The translations under genes and the position numbers were made by a program. Shown here in pieces: positions 12,400-23,952 of a stretch of DNA of 64,000 nt. The stretch is taken from positions 94,985,998-95,049,997 of the forward strand of contig OW121743.1 in NCBI GenBank assembly GCA_933228675.1. Reading direction: 5' to 3'. The first letter of the stretch is position 1; every line of letters begins with the position of its first letter. This DNA is from Stomorhina lunata. Taxonomy: Eukaryota > Arthropoda > Insecta > Diptera > Rhiniidae. The notes below the pieces were generated by a model. That model worked only from the letters and a program-made list of their open reading frames with translations, was not told the DNA's origin and searched no databases.

Positions 12400-15206
12400 G
12401 GTTACAAAATTTGTTCTATAGAAAACTTTTGGTTATTAAGAGAATTCTATAGAGAATTTTTATTATTCAATTTTTTTATAGTCAACTTTTCGTTATAAAA
12501 ATTTTTCTATAGAAAATTTTTCATTATAAAAATTTTTCTATAGAAAATTTTTCATTATAAACATTTTTCAATTGAAATTTTTCTATAGAAAATGTTTTGT
12601 TATAAAAATGTTTCTATAGAGAATTTTTTGTTATAAAAATGTTTCTATAGAAAATTTTTTGTTATAAAAATTTTTTTATATAAAATTTTTTGTTATAAAA
12701 ATTTTTCTATAGAAAATTTTTTGTAATTAAAATTTTTCTATAGAAAATTTTTCATTATAAAAATTTTTCTATAGAAAATTTTTCATAATAAAAATTTTTC
12801 TATAGAAAATTTTTCATTATAAAAATTTTTCTATAGAAAATTTTTCATTATAAAAATTTTTCTATAGAAAATTTTTCATTATAAAAATTTTTCTATAGAA
12901 AACTTTTCATTATAAAAATTTTTCTATAGAAAATTTTTCATTATAAAAATTTTTCTATAGAAAATTTTTCATTATAAAAATTTTTCTATAGAAAATTTTT
13001 CATTATAAAAATTTTTCTATAGAAAATTTTTCATTATAAAAATTTTTCTATAGAAAATTTTTCATTATAAAAATTTTTCTATAGAAAATTTTTCATTATA
13101 AAAATTTTTCTATAGAAAATTTTTCATTATAAAAATTTTTCTATAGAAAATTTTTCATTATAAAAATTTTTCTATAGAAAATTTTTCATTATAAAAATTT
13201 TTTTATAGAAAATTTTTCATTATAAAAATTTTTCTATAGAAAATTTTTCATTATAAAAATTTTCTATGGGAAATTTTTCATTATAAAAATTTTTCTATAG
13301 AAAATTTTTCATTATAAAAATTTTTCTATAGAAAATTTTTCATTATAAAAATTTTTCTATAGAAAATTTTTCATTATAAAAATTTTTCTATAGAAAATTT
13401 TTCATTATAAAAATTTTTCTATAGAAAATTTTTCATTATAAAAATTTTTCTATAGAAAATTTTTCATTATAAAAATTTTTCTATAGAAAATTTTTCATTA
13501 TAAAAATTTTTCTATAGAAAATTTTTCATTATAAAATTTTTTCTATAGAAAATTTTTCATTATAAAAATTTTTCTATAGAAAATTTTTCATTATAAAAAT
13601 TTTTCTATAGAAAATTTTTCATTATAAAAATTTTTCTATAGAAAATTTTTCATTATAAAAATTTTTCTATAGAAAATTTTTCATTATAAAAATTTTTCTA
13701 TAGAAAATTTTTCATTATAAAATTTTTTCTATAGAAAATTTTTCATTATAAAAATTTTTCTATAGAAAATTTTTCATTATAAAAATTTTTCTATAGAAAA
13801 TTTTTCATTATAAAAATTTTTCTATAAAAAATTTTTCATTACAAAAATTATTCTATAGAAAATTTTTCATTATAAAAATTTTTCTATAGAAAATTTTTCA
13901 TTATAAAAATTTTTCTATAGAAAATTTTTCATTATAAAAATTTTTCTATAGAAAATTTTTCATTATAAAAATTTTTCTATAGAAAATTTTTCATTATAAA
14001 AATTTTTCTATACAAAATTTTTCATTATAAAAATTTTTCTATAGAAAATTTTTCATTATAGAAATTTTTCTATAGAAAATTTTTCATTATAAAAATTTTT
14101 CTATAGAAAATTTTTCATTATAAAAATTTTTCTATAGAAAATTTTTCATTATAAAAATTTTTCTATAGAAAATTTTTCATTATAAAAATTTTTCTATAGA
14201 AAATTTTTCATTATAAAAATTTTTCTATAGAAAATTTTTCAATTTAAAAATTTTTCTATAGAAAATTTTTCATTATAAAAATTTTTCTATAGAAAATTTT
14301 TCATTATAAAAATTTTTCTATAGAAAATTTTTCATTATAAAAATTTTTCTATAGAAAATTTTTCATTATAAAAATTTTTCTATAGAAAATTTTTCATTAT
14401 AAAAATTTTTCTATAGAAAATTTTTCATTATAAAAATTTTTCTATAGAAAATTTTTCATTATAAAAATTTTTCTATAGAAAATTTTTCATTATAAAAATT
14501 TTTCTATAGAAAATTTTTCATTATAAAAATTTTTCTATAGAAAATTTTTCATTATAAAAATTTTTCTATAAAAAATTTTTCATTATAAAAATTTTTCTAT
14601 AGAAAATTTTTCATTATAAAAATTTTTCTATAGAAAATTTTTCATTATAAAAATTTTTCTATAGAAAATTTTTCATTATAAAAATTTTTCTATAGAAAAT
14701 TTTTCATTATAAAAATTTTTCTATAGAAAATTTTTCATTATAAAAATTTTTCTATAGAAAATTTTTCATTATAAAAATTTTTCTATAGAAAATTTTTCAT
14801 TATACAAATTTTTCTACAGAAAATTTTTCATTATAAAAATGTTTCTATAGAAAATTTTTCATTAAAAAATTTTTCTGTAGAAAATTTTTTCATTATAAAA
14901 ATTTTTTTTATAGAAAATTTTTCATTATAAAAATTTTTCTATAGAAAATTTTTCATTATAAAAATTTTTCTATATCAAATTTTTCATTGTAAAAATTTTT
15001 CTATAGAAGATTTTTCATTGTAAAAATTTTTCATTATAAAAATTTTTCTATAGAAAATTTTTTATTATAGAAATTTTTATATAGAAAATTTTTCATTATA
15101 AAAATTTTTTTATAGAGAATTTTTCATTATAAAAAATTTTCTATAGAAAATTTTTCATTATAAAAATATTTTTATTGAAAATTTTTCAATTTAAAAAGTT
15201 TTCTAC
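12400..15206. repeat. Homogeneous 30-bp satellite array
   Basis: Tandem monomer of 30 bp: AAAATTTTTCTATAG joined to AAAATTTTTCATTAT. The core from about 12720 to 14800 is almost perfectly homogeneous, with only scattered single-base variants, while both edges are degenerate. The monomer holds a 16-bp perfect palindrome, ATTTTCTATAGAAAAT. Related arrays at 16430 and 48290 have TTCGTT where this one has TTCATT. The right edge stops exactly inside a truncated rolling-circle element at 15207. Confidence 0.97.
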
Positions 15207-15349
15207 AGAAAACATCGCTAAATGACTCAGAAAGTGATTCTAAACCTATTGGTATACCAAAAGGTGGGTCTAATACAAATATTTCTATGCGTTACATACA
15301 TCAGCACAAACTTATAATACCCTTTCCACCTATGGTGGTGAAGGGTATA
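15207..15349 (-). mobile_element. 5' half of a DINE-1/mini-me-like element, inverted
   Basis: Read on the minus strand, this is TATACCCTTCACC, a hairpin, GGGTATTATAAGTTTGTG, and the same following sequence as 11501-11636, including the words CGCATAGAAATATTTG and TTTAGCGATGT. It breaks off exactly where the (GTCY)n tract begins in the intact copy, and the 30-bp satellite takes over. Confidence 0.85.
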
Positions 15350-16429
15350 ATAAGTACTTCTGTAATAACTTATTAGTTATTCGGAGGTTATGTTGTACTC
15401 ATTACAAGGTAACTAGTTACCAGAGTACTTGCCATTACCAAACTTTTGCTGGGAGTGTATACAAAACTATATAAATTTTATTGTTGCAGCATTTTCCTTT
15501 ATGTTTTCTCTAGGATAAATTTACACATATGGACTAAGAATTTAAAATAGTTGAAACTAGTACTTACAGACAAAACTGTCTGCAGATATTATAAACTTAA
15601 TTTATCCAACTGGACATAACGACTTTGAGATTATTTCTATAAATATGCAAATAGAAATACATACATTGCATTTGTGCTGTAGAATCTATGTTATAATGCC
15701 GCATTGTGATTGAATTGTATGTGATTTATTATAAGAAATTTATGCTTATAACAAAAATTCAAAAATGTATGATTTTTTTGAATTTTCTTATTTAGTAAGT
15801 CATTATTACACACCTAAATCTACAAATGACTCATTTGAAATATAATGGAGCTCAGTATAAATATTATTTTTTGTATTAAATAAAATAATATGAAATAACA
15901 GATGGGCATATTTTTGTGTAATCCTCTTTAAAAATTTTGTGAAAATCTTTATTCCAATAAAAACTGATATATACATATATTTCAATTATTTCCAGTTATA
16001 TAATTTATTGGTCACTTTCGGTTACCTACACTAGAAAGTGATATAAAACACAGTATAAATGTGTATAGTAACACAAATAATAAGTCCTTAGTCCTTGGCT
16101 ATGAAAGCAAAGTTTCTGCCTCGTTGACTACATAAAAATCTGTATAAATTTCATGCAGGTGTAAATAACTCAACAGTCATTCGTATGAATTTAATTGTAC
16201 TAATAGGACCATGAGTTATTATTTTATTCGTATCATACATTCATATGTTTTATGTGTGTGTGTTATCAAAAAAATAAGAAATGTTTACACACTTTGATAA
16301 ACTCCAATACATGTTTTTACATTTCCTTTGTAAGGTGTTAAAGGAAAGTAGAATGCTTCACATCCTTTTACAGAGAGACCTGATACATACACATAAAGTA
16401 ACAAGTCAACAATTATAAAACGAAAAGAA
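15350..16429. other. AT-rich intergenic DNA, no gene seen
   Basis: Non-repetitive sequence. A perfect 14-bp palindrome GGTAACTAGTTACC lies at 15408-15421. No gene or RNA is recognisable. Confidence 0.5.
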
Positions 16430-18540
16430 AAGTTTATATAGAAACATTTTTATATAATTTTCTATGGCAACAATTTTATGCCGAAAAATGTAATGTAGCT
16501 AAAATTTATAACGAAAAACTTTTTAAAGCTAACAAGTTTTTATAGCAAAAGGTTAAATAACAAAAAATGTTCAATATGAAAAATGTTTATTGTTAACGAA
16601 AATTTTTGAAACTATAATTTTTCTACAGAAAATTGTTCTAAAGAAAAGTTTTTCTAACAAAACATTTTCTAAAGAAAAATTTTTATAATAAAAAATTTTG
16701 TATAGAAAAATTTTTATAACGAATAGAAAATATAAAAAATTTTTCGTTATAAAAAATTTTTCTGTGGAAAATTTTTCGTTATAAAAATTTTTCTATGGAA
16801 AATTTTTCGTTATAAAAATTTTCCTATGGAAAATCTTTCGTTATAAAAATTTTTCTATGGAAAATTTTTCGTTATAAAAACTTTTCTATGGAAAATTTTT
16901 CGTTATAAAAAATTTTCTATGGAAAAGTTTTGGTTATAAAAATTTTTATATAAAAAATTATTCGTTATAAAAAAGTTTATATAGTAAATTTTTCTTTTGA
17001 AATTTTTCATTAAAAAAATTTTTCTATAGAAAACTTTTCGTTATAAAAATTTTTGAAAAATTAGGTTTAATTGGGCTTGAGTTCATTTAACTTTCAAATT
17101 ATTTATTAATTTTTGAAAATTTGAATTTTTTTTATAGAAAATTTTTCGTTACAAAATTTATTCGATAAAAAATTTTTCTGTAGAAAATTTTTCGCTGTAA
17201 AAATTTTTCTGTTGAAAATTCTTTGTTATAAAAATTTTTCTGTAGAAAAATTTTCGTTATAAAAATTTCTCTATAGAATTAAACAAATTTTTATATTTTT
17301 ATAGTTATACAAATTTTTTTTATAGAACATTTTTCTTTATAAAAATTTTTCTATAGAGAAGTTTTTGTTATAAACAATTTTCTATAGAGAAGTTTTCGTT
17401 ACAAACATTTTTCTAAAGAAAAGTTTTCGTTACAAAAATGTTTCTATAGAAAATTTTTCATTGTAAAAATTTGTCTATAAAAAAATTTTCTTTATAAAAA
17501 TTTTTCTTTATAAATATTTTACTTTAGAAAAATTTTCGTTATAAAAATCTAAAAATATTTCTTTATAAAAATTTTTCTTTCAATACATTATAAAAATTAT
17601 TTTATGGAAAATTTTTAGTTATAAAATTTTTTCGATAAAAAAGTTTTCTATAGAAATTTTTTTATAGAAAATTATTCATTTCAAAAATTTGCCTACAAAA
17701 TATTGTTTGTTACAAAAATTTTTCTATACAAAATTTTTCTTTATGAATATTTTGCTACAGAAAAATTTTCGTTATATAAATATAAAAATTTTTCGTTATA
17801 AAACTTTTTCTATAGAAAAATGTATGTTCTCTTTGGTTATAAAAATTTTTTTTTTGAAATTTTTCTTTGTATAAATTTAGAATATTTTTTTTATAAAAAT
17901 GTTTCTTTAGAAAATTTTTGTTATTAAAATTTTGTCTAACAATTTTTCATTATAAAAATTTTTCTATAGAATATTTTTCGTTATAAAAGTTTTTCAATTC
18001 TAAATTTACAAATTTTTCTATTAAAAAGTTTACGTTATAAAAACTTTTCTGAAGAAAATTTTACGTTATAAAAATTTTTCTGAAGAAAATTGGGATTCTT
18101 AGTGCAATACACTACAGTAAAACTTTTTAATGAAAAATTTACTTCATTAAAAATTTTCTATAGACAATTTTTCGTTATAAAAATCTTTCTGTAGAAATTT
18201 TTTAGTCATAAAAATTTTTCTTTACAAAATTTTCTATAAAAAAAATTTTTGTTATAAAAAATTTCTAATTAAAATTTTTCGTTAGAAAAAAGTTTTTTCG
18301 TCATAAAAATATTTCTATAAAAAGTTTTTTGCTATCAAAATGTTTCTGTAAAAAATGTTTGTTATAAAAATGTTTCCTTTGAAAATTTGTAAATATATAA
18401 AAAAAATTATATTGGATATTTTTCTTTATAAATTTGTTGTTTTTTTAATATTCGTTATAAATATCTTCTATAGAAAAATTTTTATTGTAAACATTTCTCA
18501 TTTTAGAAATTTTTCTATAGAAGTTTTTCCGCATGGCATA
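16430..18540. repeat. Degenerate ~30-bp AT satellite (TTCGTTATAAAA type)
   Basis: Units of AAAATTTTTCTATGG or CTATAG plus AAAATTTTTCGTTAT, best preserved at 16740-16930, then progressively diverged. An interruption at 18089-18131 is a 43-bp sequence found again, inverted, at 32296-32337. Short frames at 17689 and 18355 are translations of the repeat. Confidence 0.85.
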
Positions 18541-20535
18541 TTCGCACACACTTTCGAAGAAAAAATCTCATGTTAAAAATTCAAATCGTACATCCAATTC
18601 AGTTCATATGAACACCATGTGAGATGCCCTCACTTTTATGTCGGTCGTTCAGAATATCAAAAGTGCGGCAAGTAGAGGCCTTGTTTTGAAAACACATATT
18701 ATTAATATCTAAATATCTAATTTAAATCGACAAAATTTGTAATCATTGGTACTGGCCAACATCGTTCTCATAATAATATGGACCAATAATAACTACAGTA
18801 GTCTAACATTACACAAAAAGGTACTTTTCAGGGAAGAATTGATCGCTTTTGAATATCATTTGGAGTGGCTATCTTCCCAAATAAGGCAATTTTGTTTCAT
18901 CGGCTACCTATTTATTCAGAAATAGACCTCATTGCTAAAGATTATTTTGCACGTGATACGTTGCAATAACATAATACCAATTTTGTTGGAAGGACCCTTT
19001 ATTTGTTTCTGTTTTTAGTTGGACGAAAAAACAGATATAACACACTCTAAGCCCTACTCTATCTAATAGTTGATTAGATATACAGATGTTATTAAGATGA
19101 TAATGTTTTTTTTTTTATTCTGACCCATTGTGTATTGGTATAAAACTCTTGGTAATATTTGTAATATTTTTTGATTAGATAATTTCAATAAAAAATCAAT
19201 GTAACTAAAAGTTATAAAATAAATAGATTAAAACAAATTAAATTTTTAAAAATTTTACACCAAGCAAATAAATTTAATTTAATCAAACATTTCTAAATTA
19301 TCCAAAAACATATTAAATAATCACAGATTTGAACTTAATTAAAAATTTACAAACTATAAAATAAATCACAAAAAAACGAGCAACTACTGTAGATTTAAAT
19401 TAAATAAATAGATTAAAAAAGTTTTATAAAAATTACAATTAAATTAAAACAAAATTCGCATTTTAATGCAAAAAAAATAAATTGTTCAGCAAAATTTGTA
19501 TTTTTGTTTATGATAAGTACAAATTCCAGGCATTTAAGGAAGATTAAATTTAATGATTTTTAATTGTTGTTGTTGAACAACAATTAAAATAAAGAACAAC
19601 AATAAATATTATAAAATAATTTAATACCAGAAAATGATGTCAAAGTGGAAAACCACAAATTATGTAGTGATAATGCAGCTTTTAAATGAAATTCACTTTA
19701 AATTTCATTTTAATGTCAGTGTTTTGGACGATTATGATGATGGTGGTGGCGGAGGTGATGATTATGGTACAAATATGTACAAATGTAAGTACAAATGTAT
19801 TTTAACCATATGTAAGTGTAAATTAATATGTTTCCAGTGAATAAATACACAAATATCAACAGTTTTTTTTTTTTTTTGAAGGCGTTAAATTACAAGGATA
19901 TACATACACAAATACACATGCAAGGTTAAAAAATAAATGAAAACCGTACATTTTAAGCTGTATAATAAAGGAATAAGAGAAAAAACATAGGGAAGGGTAA
20001 TTAAAAAACCTGTTATGTTTATACTAACAATTAATGTGGTTTAAATGAAAATCCTGTGAACAGTATTGTATTGGTAAAATGGAATAAAAATTATTTATGG
20101 AAACATTCAAAATTTGTTTGCTGTAGTAGTTTAAAGTTTAAGCTCTACTTCCGGTTAAAAGATTGACTGCTGTTCTTTTTACATAATGTTAACCTTTGGT
20201 CTGTAATATAATTTTTATTAATGTATGTTCGTAAAAAAATTACACATATCAAAATTTATTTTCTTTTTCATACACATGGTTAAAATTTTTTTATTGTCAC
20301 ATTTATCTGGATATAAAACGAAATTTTAAGTGGGAAATATTTATTTTTTCAAAATAATTGCAATTCATATAAAACAATTCAAGAGTACAAGGAAAAGTGA
20401 CAACAAAAGTAATACAAAAGTCCAAACATGCTTTGCAACAATATTCATTTACCTTGAAATAGGGAATGAAATAAATTCATATGATACGAATAGATGTTGC
20501 TCCTTTTCATGAATAGTGTCATTATGAAAAATTAG
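18541..20535. other. AT-rich intergenic DNA, no gene seen
   Basis: Non-repetitive. Includes a GATGGTGGTGGCGGAGG-like short GA/GGT-rich tract near 19735-19757 and poly-T at 19864-19877. Frames of 60-70 codons at 19634 and 20330 show no family resemblance, and I leave them out as genes. Confidence 0.5.
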
Positions 20536-22425
20536 TAAATTTTAAGGTAATTGACATTTTTTTTTTTTCAAAAATTTACTAATTTTACAGTAAATCTTTC
20601 AAAAATTTACAAATTTCATAGAAAATCTTTCAAAAATTTACTGTTTTCATAGGAAATTTTTTAAAAATTTACTATTTTTATAGGAAATTTTTCAAAAATT
20701 TTATATTTTTTTAAGAAATTTTTCAAAAATTTACTATTTTTATAAGAAATGTTTCCAAAATTTCATGTTTTTATAAGAAATTTTTTCAAAATTTCATATT
20801 TTTATATTAAATTTTGAAAAAATTTACCATTTTTATAGGAAAATTTTCAAAAATTTACTATTTTTATAGGAAATTTTTCTGGGAAATTTGTCTAAAATTT
20901 TTCAAAAATTTACTATTTTTATAGGAAATTTTTTAAAAATTTCCTATTTTTACAGGAAATTTTTCGAAAATTTTATATTTTTATAAGAAATTTTTCAAAA
21001 ATTTACTATTTTTATAAGAAATGTTTCCAAAATTTCATGTTTTTATAAGAAATTTTTCCAAAAATTCATATTTTTATATTAAATTTTTAAAAAATTTACT
21101 ATTTTTATAGGAAAATTTTCAAAAATTTACTATTTTTATAGGAAATTTTTCAAAAATTTACTATTTTTATACGAAATTGTTCAAAAATTTAATATTTTTA
21201 TAGGAATTTTTTCAAAAATTTCCTATTATTATAGGAAATTTTTCAAAAATTTACTATTTTTATGGGAAATTTTTCTAATATTTACTACTTTAAAGGAAAT
21301 TTTTCAAAAATTTACTATTTTTATAGAAAATTTTTCAAAAATTTACTATTTTATAGGAAATTTTTCCAAAATTTCCTATTTTTATGGGAAATTTTTCAAA
21401 AATTTACTATTTTTATAGAAAATTTTTCCAAAATTTACTATTTTATAGGAAATTTTTCCAAAATTTCCTATTTTTATATGAAATTTTTGAAAAAATTTCC
21501 TATTTTTAAAGGAAATTTTTCAAAAATTTACTATTTTTATCAAATTTTTCAAAAATTTCCTATTTTTATAGGAAATTTTTCAAAAATTTCCTATTTTTAT
21601 AGGAAATTTTTCCAAAAATTTCCTATTTTTATAGGAAATTTTTCCAAAAATTTCCTATTTTTATAGGAAATTTTTCAAAAATTTCCTATTTTTATAGGAA
21701 ATTTTTCAAAAATTTCCTATTTTTATAGGAAATTTTTCAAAAATTTCCTATTTTTATAGGAAATTTTTCAAAAATTTCCTATTTTTATAGGAAATTTTTC
21801 AAAAATTTCCTATTTTTATAGGAAATTTTTCAAAAATTTACTATTTTTATAGGAAATTTTTAAAAAAATTTACTATTTTTATAGGAAATTTTTCAAAAAT
21901 TTACTATTTTTATAGGAAATTTTTCAAAAATTTCCTATTTTTATAGGAAATTTTTCAAAAATTTCCTATTTTTATAGGAAATTTTTCAAAAATTTCCTAT
22001 TTTTATAGGAAATTTTTCAAAAAATTCCTATTTTTATAGGAAATTTTTCAAAAATTTCCTATTTTTATAGGAAATTTTTCAAAAATTTCCTATTTTTATA
22101 GGAAATTTTTCAAAAATTTCCTATTTTTATAGGAAATTTTTCAAAAATTTCCTATTTTTATAGGAAATTTTTCAAAAATTTTCTATTTTTATAGGAAATT
22201 TTTCAAAAATTTCCTATTTTTATAGGAAATTTTTCAAAAATTTCCTATTTTTATAGGAAATTTTTCAAAAATTTCCTATTTTTATAGGAAATTTTTCAAA
22301 AATTTCCTATTTTTATAGGAAATTTTTCAAAAATTTCCTATTTTTATAGGAAATTTTTCAAAAATTTCCTATTTTTATAGGAAATTTTTCAAAAATTTCC
22401 TATTTTTATAGGAAATTTTTCAAAA
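20536..22425. repeat. 31-bp satellite, CCTATTTTTATAGG type, plus orientation
   Basis: Monomer of 31 bp: AAATTTTTCAAAAATTT joined to CCTATTTTTATAGG. The left part (20540-21540) is variable and has TTACTA in place of TTTCCTA. The right part (about 21560-22425) is nearly uniform and ends abruptly. AAAAATTTCC and GGAAATTTTT flank one base, giving a 21-bp dyad. The family recurs inverted at 27416 and 62796. Confidence 0.96.
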
Positions 22426-22915
22426 ATTTCATGACTTTATTGATATGTGAACTAATCTGGCAGTTTATATTTATCATATGAAGGCTTATGGTGTCTATTC
22501 ATGCCTAAATATTAGTTTGAGAAAACTGCACACCATAATGTTACCTCGATCATGATTCCAAAAACAGTGAAAATATTATTATGGTAAATAATATTTTCCT
22601 TGAATTGATGCATTTATAATTAAAAACAAACATTTATATGCGCATTTCTAGAACCACATTAACTCATACAAGTTCATATCAACATATACATATAAATAAA
22701 ATTTATTTTTGCATTTTCAGACGAATTTAATTAGAATTTGGTTTTGGGCAATATTTTCTAGTTTTCGTTAACCATTTTTCAAAAATAAAAAAAAAAATAA
22801 AAAAAAAGATATGATTTTTTTTAATATTGATTAACTCAGGGACAAATGGGGACTATCTACTTATGCATTCTAATATTATTGAACTACAAAAGAGATTTGT
22901 TTTTAGAGGAAGTTT
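22426..22915. other. AT-rich spacer, nothing recognised
   Basis: About 490 bp of non-repetitive DNA between two blocks of the same satellite family, with an A-rich run at 22786-22807. No gene seen. Confidence 0.5.
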
Positions 22916-23784
22916 ATCAAAAATTTACTATATACTGTTGTTATAGGAAATTTTTCAAAAATTTACCAATTTTATAGGAAGTTTTTCAATAATTTACTAT
23001 TTTTATAGCAAACTTTTCAAAAATGTTTTATTTTTATAGGAAAATTTTCAAAAATTTAATATTTTTAAAGGAAATTTATCAACAATTTCCAATTTTTATA
23101 AGAAATTTTTCAGAAATTTACTATTTTTATAGAAAATTTTTAAAAAATTTGCTATTTTTGTAGGATAGTTTTCAAAAATGTACTATTTTTATAGAAAATT
23201 TTTCAAAAATTTACTTTATTATAGGAAATTTTTCCAAAATTTCCTATTTGTGTATGAAATTTTTCAATCATTTACTATTTTTATAGGAGTTTTTTAAGAA
23301 ATTTCGCATTTTTATAGAAAATTTTTCAAAAATTTTATATTTTTAAAGAAAATTTTTCTAAAATTTCCTTTTTTGATAAAATGTTTTTAAAAATTTTCTA
23401 TTTGTATAGGAAATTCTTTAAAAATTTACCATTTTTATAAGAAACTTTTCAATAAATTCTTATTTTTATAGGATTTTTTCAAAATTTTCGTATTTTTGTA
23501 AGACATTTTTCAAATATTTCATATTTTTATAAGATATTTTTCAAAAATTTCATATTTTTATAGCAAGTTTTTCAAAATTTGGCAATTTTTGTAGGAATTT
23601 TTTAAAAAGTTTACTATTTTTGTAGAAAATTTTTCAAAAATGTATTATTTTTATAGGAAATTTTTCAAAATTTTCTATTTTTAAAGGAAATTTTTCAAAA
23701 ATTTACTGTTTTTATAGGAAATGTTTCAAAAATTTACCATTTTTAGAGGAAATTTTTCATAAATTTACTATCTATAGATTTTTT
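22916..23784. repeat. Degenerate copy of the 31-bp satellite
   Basis: Old, mutated units of the same AAATTTTTCAAAAATTTACTA plus TTTTTATAGG type as 20536-22425, in the same orientation. It ends directly at the 5' terminus of the rolling-circle element at 23785. Confidence 0.85.
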
Positions 23785-23920
23785 TATACCCTTCACCAAT
23801 AGGTGAAAGGGTATTATAAGTTTGTGATTCCGTTTGTAATTTTTTTATTAGTGATCGTAGACCCCATAAAAATTATACCGATCGACTCAGAATCGGGAGG
23901 AGAATCGATTAAGCGATGTC

Positions 23921-23952
<32 letters not shown>

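Noticed and set aside
12400..15206. CRISPR-like array
   Set aside because: The units are contiguous with no unique spacers, and the genome is eukaryotic. It is a tandem satellite.
18113..18160. Complete pogo/mariner-like element starting at TACAGTAAAAC
   Set aside because: No matching inverted end or transposase was found nearby, and similarity to the copy at 32296 extends outside the supposed terminus.
21262..21666. 134-codon frame rich in GNFSKIYYF
   Set aside because: In-frame reading of the 31-bp satellite where unit-length variants happen to avoid stops.
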